DNA from: HGM04593 sp045589695
GTDB lineage: Bacteria; Bacteroidota; Bacteroidia; Bacteroidales; Bacteroidaceae
DNA length: 64,000 nt
NCBI GenBank assembly: GCA_045589695.1
Contig: JAZNPP010000053.1
Span: 1 to 64,000 of the forward strand
Reading direction: 5' to 3'
In this document: piece by piece, positions 9,801 to 16,482 of the stretch
How positions within the stretch are numbered: the first letter of the stretch is position 1
Layout of the letters: each line of letters opens with the position of its first letter
Made by a program: the position numbers and the translations under genes
The notes under the pieces: model-generated
The model's database searches: none
Told to the model about the DNA's origin: nothing
Seen by the model: only the letters and a program-made list of their open reading frames with translations

Positions 9801-10469
9801 GCAGCTGGTGCGGAGTACAACGATACTGGTGCAGACAAAATAAAAACTGCCCCGTGGGGCGAGACTGTTACTCACAAGGCAGGGCATTACTACTTGAATG
9901 GTTTGGGCGATATTACCGAGGAGCAGATGAGAACGATATATGCACTTACATATCCCGCTTTTTATTCCAAAGACCTCAGTAATGCATTTAGACAAAATCA
10001 TTCTGGAGAATATGCGTTTAGAACCAATCTTCGTTCTGATAATTCATTCCCCAATAACTTTATTAAAGACATTACTTCAATACTTTACACCAACGCTTCG
10101 GTAGAGGTGCTAAAAGTATGTCGGAATAATGAACAAACATCACCTATTGCTATTTCTTATGCTTTTTATGGAGCATCAAAACTGAAAGCTGTAATAGGAA
10201 GTTTATACATTGAGAGAGCTAATGCTGGAAGTTTTGAGAATTGTGGCAAATTACAGCATATTCAGTTATCTAAGCTCAATAGTTCAATACTGCTATCACA
10301 ATCCTCTTTAATAAGCAAGGAAAGTGTGTTATACATGATTCAGAACGCCGCCCCAACTACCACCATAACAATCACCCTGCACCCCGACGCCTATACACGC
10401 CTTGTCGATGATGCAGATATTGTAGCGGCACTTGAAGCACAACCATTAGTAACTTTAGTAAGCGCATAA
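6891..10469 (+). CDS. Tail fibre / receptor-binding protein with pyocin-knob domains
   Basis: A 1192-aa late protein that probably binds the host surface. Visible parts in order: an N-terminal virion-attachment region (1-110); a fibre junction GVMSAEDKQKLD (about 129-140); two pyocin-knob-like domains (about 150-235 and 236-330, the first ending near NGTWKPWGKMQ); an Ala/Glu/Lys coiled coil (about 365-400); then lectin-like beta domains carrying LFIDLTELFGAGNEP, a motif frequent in gut-phage fibres. The C-terminus (about 1080-1192) resembles a short BspA-type LRR (SYAFYGASKLKAVIGS). It is coupled to the preceding gene by an ATGA overlap. No reverse transcriptase or template repeat was seen, so this does not look like a diversity-generating-retroelement target. 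Confidence 0.85.
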   Translation: MSDILTSGSLKFTEPNCPTRAGEIINTISEIYDIPNPREGMCVFVRDKKKNYTILSLKDKIINGVLVPHAVVDKYMSVDGLLEDTRANAADVNTIGVEKGLSRVAVVGKALDGGDFEAVIPAATTEAAGVMSAEDKQKLDAELPVHKTVDNSTLNYYTNAGIYNINTNSAEETNLPITNTGEVSMRLVVLTSDNGSGNTVVTQVLSLNNNEGGEGNVYIRSQQNGTWKPWGKMQTNIEVGQVNTLDNLTDNGIYSGVWTNAYNTGKTSTFVCVVINDYVIGLSPRRVSQFVYDLDKADGKARYYSRVGEGDGSITWGDWEILNNDVISEKINTAVKNIVEGIDPEKLDSLKDLIAWVEAHGGEVAEIKNDIQENTAAIEAEAKRAKAAEEEINNTIAKEKKAIVNGDTIVRLAREVYSRQGKVDTATFLKRTTAGSTSVSDGVASVKQIGGNIVKNMTDLNTPTKSEAATYNISNGFLIINAAGTSIYSGMIYSCNSISGHKIYTSVNAFNMDSHDLQLGHSSVYSKTQKRGVWERLSLVSTHATPEVYLRVLTPSKDAARGFFTNLLFIDLTELFGAGNEPSKEECDKMFGTMDALPQGLSIAQPTGLKSTGYNQFNPVNVLADKTVTDNAIATHEGSNIAVVECLPCKTGAGENNGYVIGYGDGDIWSDEGVEVYLSPLNPMEVEGELYMHKLEKDTTYGTYVPQIKGYLLVVTSTTDKLCAHLHWSGDRAKTDYEEYIESNVALPIIPEVSEWGLAGISASGTLSADTIDLDRMVYTKRIGCVDASTLFIKYYPTHSIATYPFFTLQLEGAVRNSLLTSRYTCVKTVALNNKEMDDKTLFYSEESIYLRDTSVTSVEELKASLQGVMLYYELAEPEEYPIVTKTVPNYIGSDYGVEEFTGSKIPLAANILFYMRSLVGETRNFIDQLYTNTQKSDAKEVANYITNNIENNKQLATEAPNLALRALFVAAGAEYNDTGADKIKTAPWGETVTHKAGHYYLNGLGDITEEQMRTIYALTYPAFYSKDLSNAFRQNHSGEYAFRTNLRSDNSFPNNFIKDITSILYTNASVEVLKVCRNNEQTSPIAISYAFYGASKLKAVIGSLYIERANAGSFENCGKLQHIQLSKLNSSILLSQSSLISKESVLYMIQNAAPTTTITITLHPDAYTRLVDDADIVAALEAQPLVTLVSA

Positions 10470-10470
10470 T

Positions 10471-10662
10471 ATGAATACATTAAAGAAAAAAGACGGCGTG
10501 TACTACACGCAGAACATCGATGACCTGCCTATTGAGGAACGCGTCTTCTTCCGTGAGGGCAAGGGAATGAGTGCTACAAACGAGAACTATCGTGTAGCGA
10601 CAGATATTGAGATAGCTAATTGGAAAGAGTATCAACGCAAGCTGGAGGAGGAAATGCCATGA
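10471..10662 (+). CDS. Small protein after the tail fibre
   Basis: A 63-aa, charged, predicted soluble protein starting 1 nt after the fibre stop and overlapping the next ATG by 4 nt. It contains KKKDGVYYTQNIDDLP near its N-terminus. Position suggests a fibre chaperone or tail-tip accessory. No recognised family. Confidence 0.6.
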   Translation: MNTLKKKDGVYYTQNIDDLPIEERVFFREGKGMSATNENYRVATDIEIANWKEYQRKLEEEMP

Positions 10663-11255
10663 CACTCGGAACACACAATTCAGCAACAGGGGGAAAGCTA
10701 CTTTGGTGGTTGCGCCCCATCGGGGGAATAATCAACCTCACGAGCAAGTGCCAAGACAAGAGCATTGACGAGCAGCTTAAGGACGGCGTTAAGCTGTTCA
10801 ATCTTCAAGTAGCCTACGTTGGCGGCAAGTGGCGGTTTACCCACGGGTTGGCTATCTACAAGGAAGATGTCTTTGAGACCATTGCCACGATGAAGGCTTG
10901 CGCTATAAAGGATGAGCCTATTTACTTTCAGCTATACTTGGATAAGTGCTTCTGGTGCAAACAGGACGAAGCGGCCTTTGCACAGCTTATAGCGGACATT
11001 AAGCGTAAGTTCTGCTGTCCGTACTTCGTTATGCTCTATGCGTGGATTGAAGGTACTAATAAATTCCCGCACAGGAGCGAGAGCAAGCTGAAATGGGAAG
11101 AGCATTACTGGACGCTCGCGTGGGGCAAAATGTACGGCAAGACGTGGTTTGACAAGATACCGCTGCCAAAGCGTCACGCAAGACTGCACAATGAGGAGTA
11201 CAAGAAGAATTGTAAAACTGAATATTTAATGTTGGATTATTATGAGTTGGGGTGA
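10659..11255 (+). CDS. PI-PLC X-domain-like phosphodiesterase, active site altered
   Basis: A 198-aa protein starting at the ATG inside the previous stop. The N-terminus MTLGTHNSATGG is the hallmark of the phosphatidylinositol-specific phospholipase C X domain (catalytic His6), followed by EQLKDGVKLFNLQV and WRFTHG (second His62), spaced as in bacterial PI-PLCs. The family usually reads FD-I/L-R where this protein has FNLQ, so the Asp and Arg that assist catalysis are replaced by Asn48 and Gln50. It may use a different substrate or only bind. It lies between fibre and lysis genes, so a surface-glycolipid or envelope target during adsorption or release is plausible. No signal peptide is seen. 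Confidence 0.75.
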   Translation: MTLGTHNSATGGKLLWWLRPIGGIINLTSKCQDKSIDEQLKDGVKLFNLQVAYVGGKWRFTHGLAIYKEDVFETIATMKACAIKDEPIYFQLYLDKCFWCKQDEAAFAQLIADIKRKFCCPYFVMLYAWIEGTNKFPHRSESKLKWEEHYWTLAWGKMYGKTWFDKIPLPKRHARLHNEEYKKNCKTEYLMLDYYELG

Positions 11256-11634
11256 TGTTGGTATAATACTTGGCGCACTTGGGGGCTTTGAATTTATTAA
11301 ATGGTTGTTCACGCGAAGACAGAATACTCGCATAGCCGAGACAAAAGCCGATGATGCGGAGTTTGAGAAGTATCAGAAGCAGATAGACTATGCCAATGAA
11401 AGGCTGTTAATTAAGGACCAAAGAATTGAGGAAAAAGACAAGCTGCTGTCGGCTAAAGATGACCGCTATCACGAGTTGTCGCAAAAGTATCATGAGCAGA
11501 CGCTTGTCTTGAGGGAGGCTAATGCGCTTCTTCTGAAAAAGGAAGAGTTGATTGGCGATCTGAAAGAAGAAAGAGCGAAAAAATTATGTGAGGTAAAAAA
11601 ATGTGGCAAAAGAGAACCACAAAGCGGATATTAG
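11242..11634 (+). CDS. Membrane-anchored coiled-coil protein, holin candidate
   Basis: A 130-aa protein with one short hydrophobic N-terminal segment (GIILGALGGFEFIKWLF, about 7-23), then a long charged coiled coil (about 35-115). The ATG at 11242 lies 14 nt inside the PI-PLC-like gene, so the two are probably coupled. The endolysin start follows its stop by 1 nt. Single-TM proteins with long charged tails are common next to Bacteroidetes phage endolysins. Position suggests a holin or lysis regulator; the sequence alone does not prove it. Confidence 0.6.
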   Translation: MSWGDVGIILGALGGFEFIKWLFTRRQNTRIAETKADDAEFEKYQKQIDYANERLLIKDQRIEEKDKLLSAKDDRYHELSQKYHEQTLVLREANALLLKKEELIGDLKEERAKKLCEVKKCGKREPQSGY

Positions 11635-11635
11635 T

Positions 11636-12031
11636 ATGACAAGAGGATTGAGGAATAATAACCCGCTGAATATACGGCGGAACAATACTAAGTGGCAGGG
11701 GCTGGCTCCGGTGCAGAAGGACAAGGCGTTCTTTACGTTCACGGCTCCGGAATGGGGCTATAGGGCTGCTCTGCGAACGCTAAGGAATTATAACCGGATA
11801 CATGGGCTGACGACTGTCCGCCAATGGATAGAGCGTTGGGCTCCGCCATGCGAGAATGACACCGAAGCGTATATTCGTTGCGTATGCCAAAGGGCGGATG
11901 TGGGAGAGAACGCAGAGCCGAGAATTACCAACAAGACGGTGATGTGCAACATTGTTGCGGCGATGAGCTACATGGAGAACGGCGTGCCGGCGGTGATGGA
12001 GGATATATACAAAGGGTGGGAACTCCTATAA
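11636..12031 (+). CDS. Endolysin of the P5-like / lytic transglycosylase type
   Basis: A 131-aa protein. The start MTRGLRNNNPLNIRR carries the RGxRNNNPxNIR signature of the 'structural protein P5'-like muralytic domain, followed by EWGYRAALRTLRNY and IERWAPPCENDTEAYI, both typical of the family. It should cleave peptidoglycan at lysis or entry. An earlier GTG at 11603 is possible, but the ATG at 11636, just after the previous stop, gives the family-like N-terminus. It has no signal peptide, so export would rely on a holin. It lies between the TM/coiled-coil gene and the spanin-like lipoprotein, completing a lysis cassette. Confidence 0.82.
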   Translation: MTRGLRNNNPLNIRRNNTKWQGLAPVQKDKAFFTFTAPEWGYRAALRTLRNYNRIHGLTTVRQWIERWAPPCENDTEAYIRCVCQRADVGENAEPRITNKTVMCNIVAAMSYMENGVPAVMEDIYKGWELL

Positions 12032-12040
12032 CGATAGACT

Positions 12041-12433
12041 ATGAAAATGATACGATTTGTGCTGCTGCTCGCCGTGGCTCTCATGGCGATGTGTTCATGT
12101 TCTACGGTGAAGTATGTGCCGGTGGAGAACGTGAGGATTGACAGCGTGCGTGTGACGGATATTATGCACGATAGTATTCATGTGCGCGACAGCGTACTTA
12201 TTCACGAGAAGGCTGACACTGTGTTCGTTACTCGCTGGAGGACTGAATATCGAGAGGCTCTGCGAGTGGATACTGTCCATGTGGTACGCACGGACAGCGT
12301 GCAGAAGGTGGTTGCTGTGCCAAGAGAACTGACAAGGGCACAGCGGCTGAAGATGGACGTCGGAGGCGGTGTGTTGTGGGCTATCCCTATTATGTTAGCA
12401 CTGTACGTTCTTTACAGAAAGTTCTTGAAGTAG
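12041..12433 (+). CDS. Spanin-like lipoprotein
   Basis: A 130-aa protein with a signal peptide ending in a lipobox-like LMAMCSCS (Cys near 18), a beta/coil middle rich in V-D-S-V repeats (for example RIDSVRVTDIMHDSIHVRDS), and a C-terminal membrane segment (about 107-126, VLWAIPIMLALYVLYRKF). An outer-membrane lipid anchor plus an inner-membrane helix is the design of a unimolecular spanin, which fuses the two membranes in the last step of lysis. Position after the endolysin agrees. Orientation and fusion activity are inference. Confidence 0.65.
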   Translation: MKMIRFVLLLAVALMAMCSCSTVKYVPVENVRIDSVRVTDIMHDSIHVRDSVLIHEKADTVFVTRWRTEYREALRVDTVHVVRTDSVQKVVAVPRELTRAQRLKMDVGGGVLWAIPIMLALYVLYRKFLK

Positions 12434-12440
12434 CAAAAAG

Positions 12441-12458
12441 GGGGAGAAAAGTCTCCCC
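12441..12458 (+). terminator. Hairpin after the lysis cassette
   Basis: GGGGAGA (12441-12447) pairs with TCTCCCC (12452-12458) just after the spanin-like stop. There is no T-run behind it, so it may act with the larger stem that follows rather than as an ordinary intrinsic terminator. Confidence 0.4.
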
Positions 12459-12472
12459 GCAATACCTATATG

Positions 12473-12559
12473 CGCCAACATATTACAGCACCACAATGCC
12501 GGGTATCAGGGGGAGACGAGCTCTTGGTATTCGGCGTTGTGGTGTTATTTATGTTGGCG
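12473..12559 (+). ncRNA. Long stem-loop RNA element
   Basis: 12473-12507 and 12526-12559 form a long imperfect inverted repeat: a 10-bp outer helix (CGCCAACATA with TATGTTGGCG), a roughly 6/5-nt internal loop, then a 19-bp inner helix with an 18-nt loop. Four of the 19 inner pairs are G-U, which keep an RNA helix but not a DNA palindrome. That points to function as RNA on the + transcript. It sits in the 198-nt gap between the spanin-like gene and the 94-aa gene. Possible roles are an mRNA-processing site, a regulatory leader or a small RNA. No known family recognised. Confidence 0.5.
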
Positions 12560-12631
12560 ATGCCAAAGATATATCAAGGAATTGAGATGTTATCTTAATA
12601 AATGTTATTTTGATGCCAATTTAGACTGAAT

Positions 12632-12916
12632 ATGAATAAAAATGTTATACTAATATATGAAAAAGCTCTCGCTGTGGTACTTGATGAATATGGTGTTGAT
12701 GACAAAACGCTATTCAATACTAATGACGAGGAGTGCGCCCAGGCACGAAAGGCATTGGTGATTGCCTTGCATGATATGGGGCTTACCGACAAGGAGATTG
12801 CGGAGTGTACGAAAAAGATGCGAAGGTGTTCGATATGCAAGATACGCAACCGCTATGATGACAAGACAGCGCCGTGGACGGTGAAGAAGTGCATTGAGAG
12901 CATAAAGGGAAAATAA
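12632..12916 (+). CDS. Small late protein with DnaA-C/HTH-like helices
   Basis: A 94-aa protein with two or three predicted helices (QARKALVIALHDMGLTDKEI) and then MRRCSICKIRNRYDD, a C-x-x-C within a basic region. The pattern recalls the helix-turn-helix of DnaA domain IV (a run ending in an arginine-rich recognition helix), but similarity is weak and the CxxC is unusual. It is followed directly by an intrinsic terminator and preceded by the long RNA stem. A DNA- or RNA-binding role is possible. Confidence 0.6.
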   Translation: MNKNVILIYEKALAVVLDEYGVDDKTLFNTNDEECAQARKALVIALHDMGLTDKEIAECTKKMRRCSICKIRNRYDDKTAPWTVKKCIESIKGK

Positions 12917-12920
12917 GAAA

Positions 12921-12953
12921 GAAGGGGTTACGAAGGTAACCTCTTCTTTTTTT
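12921..12953 (+). terminator. Intrinsic terminator
   Basis: GAAGGGGTTAC (12921-12931) pairs with GTAACCTCTTC (12936-12946, one G-U) and is followed by seven T. It ends the lysis and 94-aa unit. Confidence 0.8.
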
Positions 12954-13040
12954 ACCTTGTGTCAAACTTGTGACAAGCCTGTGGCGGGGGGGGGACGAAC
13001 TGCTTCGTAAGACAGGGCGTAATACGGAACTTTGCGGTGT

Positions 13041-13056
13041 CCGACAATGGTGTCGG
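13041..13056 (+). promoter_or_regulatory. Small hairpin in the leader of the Gly-rich protein gene
   Basis: CCGACA-atgg-TGTCGG lies about 23 nt before the ATG at 13079, in a 125-bp gap that also holds the partial palindrome CTTGTGACAAG near 12967. A new transcript presumably starts in this gap after the terminator, but I cannot place a convincing promoter. Confidence 0.3.
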
Positions 13057-13078
13057 GGGAACTAAAATTTTTATTATT

Positions 13079-13783
13079 ATGTATTACGAAACAAGAGATT
13101 ACCCGTCTCACAGCAATTATAACGGTGAGGGGTATGAGCGCGGAACGCGCGAGAGGGCAAATGCAGGCCTTGGTTTTGGTATAGCCGGAACTGTGCTTGG
13201 TGGTGCTGCTTTGCTTGGCCGTGGAGGTATCGGTAACATTTTGGGCGGCAATGGTGGAGGTGTTCCCACAAATGTGAACATCAATGGCTTCGGTGGTGGC
13301 AGTGTTGCGCCTACTGCTTTTGAGGCGTACAAACACGAGTGCGAGGATGTACTTGCGCTGACAAAGGAGATCTTCGGCCAGAAGATTAACACTTTGACAA
13401 CTCTTGCCGCACAGCGCAACACTGACGTGGCGGAGAAGTTCGGCTTGTACGTGAACAACCGTGACAACATTGACAAGGTGAACAACCGTATCAACAGCGA
13501 ACTGTTCAGCTTGTACAAGTACACTCGTGACAAGGATGATGAGACTAATGCAAAGATTAGTGCTCTGGAGAGCCGTGTGGCGGTGAACGAGGCTGTGCGT
13601 CCTTACCAGGACAAGATTATCCAGCTTGCGATTGGAAACGCACTGGGCGAGGCGATCAACTACACTGACCGCAAGACTTGCAAGATGATTACCGGTACGG
13701 TGGTTATTCCTAACACACCGACTATAACAGGTTTCGGCAGCTATTGTTGCGGTTCACAGGCAGCGGCAGCAGGCGCGGCGTAA
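13079..13783 (+). CDS. Gly-rich late protein with coiled coil and Cys-containing tail
   Basis: A 234-aa protein; the ATG at 13079 follows an AT-rich leader, and an upstream GTG is less likely. It has a polar N-terminus, a glycine-rich hydrophobic stretch (about 29-62, GFGIAGTVLGGAALLGRG), a helical middle (about 85-180), then a tail reading CKMITGTVVIPNTPTITGFG and ending in CCGSQ plus alanines. Proteins with this helix-then-V/P-T-P-tail layout are common in gut prophages, but I know of no function. It heads a second late unit of mostly unassigned genes, and a virion role is possible. Confidence 0.65.
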   Translation: MYYETRDYPSHSNYNGEGYERGTRERANAGLGFGIAGTVLGGAALLGRGGIGNILGGNGGGVPTNVNINGFGGGSVAPTAFEAYKHECEDVLALTKEIFGQKINTLTTLAAQRNTDVAEKFGLYVNNRDNIDKVNNRINSELFSLYKYTRDKDDETNAKISALESRVAVNEAVRPYQDKIIQLAIGNALGEAINYTDRKTCKMITGTVVIPNTPTITGFGSYCCGSQAAAAGAA

Positions 13784-13802
13784 ACATTAAAGGCAGGAAG
13801 TT

Positions 13803-14291
13803 ATGTTTGGAAAAAATTCTATAGATCCGCTATTGGGTGGCAACAGCTACTCGATGCAGATGCAGGAGCTGGGGAAGATGCAGCAGGAGTATGTTAATCG
13901 ATTGCAGGCTCTTCAACAGTTGGGAGAACAGGTTCAACAGCCGCAGTCACAGAAAAGCCAGTCCCCTACTTGGGATGAGATTGACCGGGTGACGGGGGCG
14001 ATGAGCGAGAAGGAGTTTGAGATTATGGCTGAGAATGCGGAGTTCCAGGAGAGCCAAAGGCAGATAGATGCTATTACTCAGGTTGTACTGATGAAAGCTC
14101 TAAGGCCTATGGTGGAGCAGACCAAAGAGGGAAAGGATGCGCTGGACTATCATCTTACTCTTGTGAACCGCCTGAAGAAGGCGGCCACGAAAGAGGCTGA
14201 CGCTGAAATGGCGGATTGGAAGGAGTACAGGGAGAAGTATTCGCACATGACATACGATGACTATCTTAAACAGAAAGGGGACAAGAAATGA
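13803..14291 (+). CDS. Unknown late protein
   Basis: A 162-aa, Gln/Met-rich, almost wholly helical protein with likely coiled coils (about 18-50 and 70-120). It starts 19 nt after the Gly-rich protein and overlaps the next start by 4 nt, so the three genes from here to 14710 are probably co-translated. No motif recognised. Confidence 0.65.
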   Translation: MFGKNSIDPLLGGNSYSMQMQELGKMQQEYVNRLQALQQLGEQVQQPQSQKSQSPTWDEIDRVTGAMSEKEFEIMAENAEFQESQRQIDAITQVVLMKALRPMVEQTKEGKDALDYHLTLVNRLKKAATKEADAEMADWKEYREKYSHMTYDDYLKQKGDKK

Positions 14292-14710
14292 AAATCGACG
14301 ATGTAAATGCTTTCAAAGGGGCTGTAAAGGATGCGGTTGCGTCCTGGGGCAACAAGAAGATTGAAGAGCTCTTCAAGGGGAGACCCATTGAGCAGTTTGC
14401 GAAGAAGGGGTTGAGAAATATTATTGCCCGGGAGGATGAGAAGATAAACAGGTATGTTGATAATGCTTTCCTTTTCCTTGCCGACGAGACGGGGGCTGTT
14501 GATAGTGATACGGTGATTGATGATGTTTGCGCGATGTTCGTGAATATGAAAGAGACGACGTATCCTGTGGGACCTGTGAACCTAAAAGTAGGCAACGGCG
14601 AGGTGGCCGTTAATCTTCCGCATAACTTCCTGCTGGACATGATGACCGGCGGAATGGGTGTGATTAAGTTTACTAAGGAAGATTTCCTTGAATTGAAGAA
14701 CTATTTTTAA
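14288..14710 (+). CDS. Unknown late protein
   Basis: A 140-aa, mostly helical protein coupled to the previous gene by ATGA at 14288. It contains GRPIEQFAKKGLRNIIAR and ends acidic/aromatic (FLELKNYF). No transmembrane segment or catalytic motif is visible. It may be a partner of the preceding helical protein. Confidence 0.65.
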   Translation: MKIDDVNAFKGAVKDAVASWGNKKIEELFKGRPIEQFAKKGLRNIIAREDEKINRYVDNAFLFLADETGAVDSDTVIDDVCAMFVNMKETTYPVGPVNLKVGNGEVAVNLPHNFLLDMMTGGMGVIKFTKEDFLELKNYF

Positions 14711-14721
14711 TTTTTACAACT

Positions 14722-14994
14722 ATGAACGAAGAGGTATTTGAGATTATCCAGGAACTTGAAGAGACTCAGGCGAAGGCAATGAAGCTCACAAGCAAGCTAC
14801 AGCACAAGATGGGCGGACAGATGGGCCAGCGTGGCGGTTATGGTGACCGTTTTGGTGGTCCTATGGGAAATGGCCCAATGGGCGGTTATCCTCCTATGGG
14901 CGGTATGGGATTTCCCGGACAGATGGGCTTCCGCGAGGATGAGATGATGGAGAGACGTGGCCGTGATTCCATGGGCCGCTACACCAGAGGTTAA
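14722..14994 (+). CDS. Short helical protein with Gly/Met-rich low-complexity tail
   Basis: A 90-aa protein. The first about 30 residues form a charged helix (IIQELEETQAKAMKLTSKL). Residues 31-75 are almost only Gly, Met, Pro and Phe in GGPMG/GGYPPMGG-like repeats, and the end is Arg-rich. Such tails are usually disordered and sticky. It is the last gene before a strong terminator. Function unknown. Confidence 0.6.
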   Translation: MNEEVFEIIQELEETQAKAMKLTSKLQHKMGGQMGQRGGYGDRFGGPMGNGPMGGYPPMGGMGFPGQMGFREDEMMERRGRDSMGRYTRG

Positions 14995-15000
14995 ACCAGT

Positions 15001-15032
15001 GAGGGGCGGGAGGTTCCTGCCCCTCCTTTTTT
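15001..15032 (+). terminator. Intrinsic terminator
   Basis: GAGGGGC (15001-15007) pairs with GCCCCTC (15019-15025), extended by inner G-C and G-U pairs, and is followed by six T. It separates the Gly/Met-rich gene from the next late genes. Confidence 0.75.
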
Positions 15033-15042
15033 GAAAGAAACT

Positions 15043-15474
15043 ATGAATAAGAATAGACTACCTAACGATATATATGATTTCCTTCTTATGCCGAAGGAGA
15101 AACAACAATACATTGTGCTGTATGGCAGACACTTCAACAAGAAGATGTATGAGTGCGCTGCCAAGATGATGTACAAGGAGAAGAACGGACAAGTGGAGAA
15201 GGTGCCTGTGTTCACGAAGGAGGAGGTGGACGCCCTGCTTAAGAAATATAGTGTGGAGGTTAAAGAGAAGGGTAACTACGACTATGTGTATGTTGCGCAG
15301 ATGTGCCGTGCCGACTTGTTGGGCGAGAGTGTGCCTGATGAGCAAAGGCTGGCTCTTTACGTAAAGAACAAGTGTGATGACGTGGATGCTCCGGAGGGGC
15401 TGATATTCCGCGAATGGTGCGTGAGAATGGAGGCGCTCGGGGAAAGCGTGGACTGGGAAGAGTTCTATGAATAG
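15043..15474 (+). CDS. Unknown late protein
   Basis: A 143-aa protein starting at the ATG at 15043 (MNKNRLPNDIYDFLLMPKE), 10 nt after the terminator T-run. Predicted helical, with an acidic C-terminus ending in VDWEEFYE. No recognised domain. It is followed by a 95-nt gap before the zincin-like gene. Confidence 0.65.
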   Translation: MNKNRLPNDIYDFLLMPKEKQQYIVLYGRHFNKKMYECAAKMMYKEKNGQVEKVPVFTKEEVDALLKKYSVEVKEKGNYDYVYVAQMCRADLLGESVPDEQRLALYVKNKCDDVDAPEGLIFREWCVRMEALGESVDWEEFYE

Positions 15475-15569
15475 TCTGCGACTATCGATGAGCGAATAGC
15501 AATGGTCGCGCGTAGCACCACAAAAGCGGTGCCGCATGGGTTGCGAATAAGAGCTAAATCAATAGCGTA

Positions 15570-16001
15570 ATGATACGACAGAATATTTACATAGAGAAGT
15601 ATGACTGGTTGGTACACGTCTACTATGCGGTGGATGCGTACTACATTGAGGAAATTCTTTGGAAGCTGTATAACATCGGCTGCTCGAGGGTGTTCATGTG
15701 GCGTGCGTGGGAGAATATGAGCGCGAACAAACTGAACCAGGGACTGACGTACTCGAATCCGAACAGAAGGGAGACGGTGATGGTTATTGGACTGGCATCG
15801 TCTCCTGCGGAGTATGAGAACTCGATACAGCATGAACTGCGACACTTGGTGGATAACATTGTGGATGCTCTTGGATTAAAACCGGGGGAGCCGCCGGGAT
15901 ACCTTACTGGGGAAACGGCTATGCTTATGTACCCGGTGACGAAACTGCTTACATGCGAATGCGAGTGTTGCAAAAAGAAGCTAAAGGGATGGATTGGATA
16001 G
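15570..16001 (+). CDS. Putative zinc metallopeptidase (HExxH)
   Basis: A 143-aa protein with the zincin motif HELRH at about 91-95 within SIQHELRHLVDN, and a later TGE (about 115-117) that could supply the third metal ligand. The C-terminus is Cys-rich (CECECC), possibly a further metal site. Small phage zincins of this size may process virion proteins or act on the host envelope; which applies here is unknown. Its last codons overlap a possible 25-codon ORF. The call rests on one motif plus spacing. Confidence 0.6.
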   Translation: MIRQNIYIEKYDWLVHVYYAVDAYYIEEILWKLYNIGCSRVFMWRAWENMSANKLNQGLTYSNPNRRETVMVIGLASSPAEYENSIQHELRHLVDNIVDALGLKPGEPPGYLTGETAMLMYPVTKLLTCECECCKKKLKGWIG

Positions 16002-16066
16002 ATATTCTTGACGATGTGCCTTATTGGGAGTTCTGCTTGATTTGTTACAATTATGTAGAAGGATAA
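15989..16066 (+). CDS. Possible very small protein (25 aa)
   Basis: An ATG inside the end of the zincin-like gene opens a 25-codon frame, MDWIDILDDVPYWEFCLICY..., rich in aromatic residues and containing CxxC. Overlap with the upstream stop is typical of coupled phage genes, but the length makes chance likely. Confidence 0.3.
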   Translation: MDWIDILDDVPYWEFCLICYNYVEG

Positions 16067-16092
16067 TGCTGTAAGCTGCATATCTTCGTGAC

Positions 16093-16482
16093 ATGAAACA
16101 GTTCTTTATTGAAATTGATGACAATGACGTACTGGAAAAGGTGTACCAGCTGACGGCCAATGCGGCTGTGCAGAGAGGTGATGCGCAGGCGGTTGCTACG
16201 GAGGACAATATTGATATGCTCAATGTGTTCATCGAGGACGGCAAGAAGCTCCTTGAAAAGGCCCTCGGAAGATATTCTACAGGCGGACTCGGTTACTCTA
16301 TGCCGGAGAACTGGAAGGATCGTAGCGAGGATATCAACGGCCACGCGGACACTTTCCTGAAGAACTATGTCTTATCTAAGTGGTATGAGCTGAACGGCAC
16401 GGGAGAGAGGTTCATCGCTATGGCCAATGAGGCACTGGAGTGTATTGTCTTAATTCTTAACAAAAGGGAGAAACCAATATGA
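16093..16482 (+). CDS. Unknown late protein
   Basis: A 129-aa, helical, acidic protein (MKQFFIEIDDNDVLEKVYQL). Its stop overlaps the start of the 151-aa gene by 4 nt. It contains LGRYSTGGLGYSMPENW in the middle. The two coupled genes close the late block. No family recognised; a tail or head completion role is conceivable from position alone. Confidence 0.65.
   Translation: MKQFFIEIDDNDVLEKVYQLTANAAVQRGDAQAVATEDNIDMLNVFIEDGKKLLEKALGRYSTGGLGYSMPENWKDRSEDINGHADTFLKNYVLSKWYELNGTGERFIAMANEALECIVLILNKREKPI

Noticed and set aside
6891..10469. Tail fibre as target of a diversity-generating retroelement
   Set aside because: No reverse transcriptase, Avd or template repeat was seen anywhere in the window.
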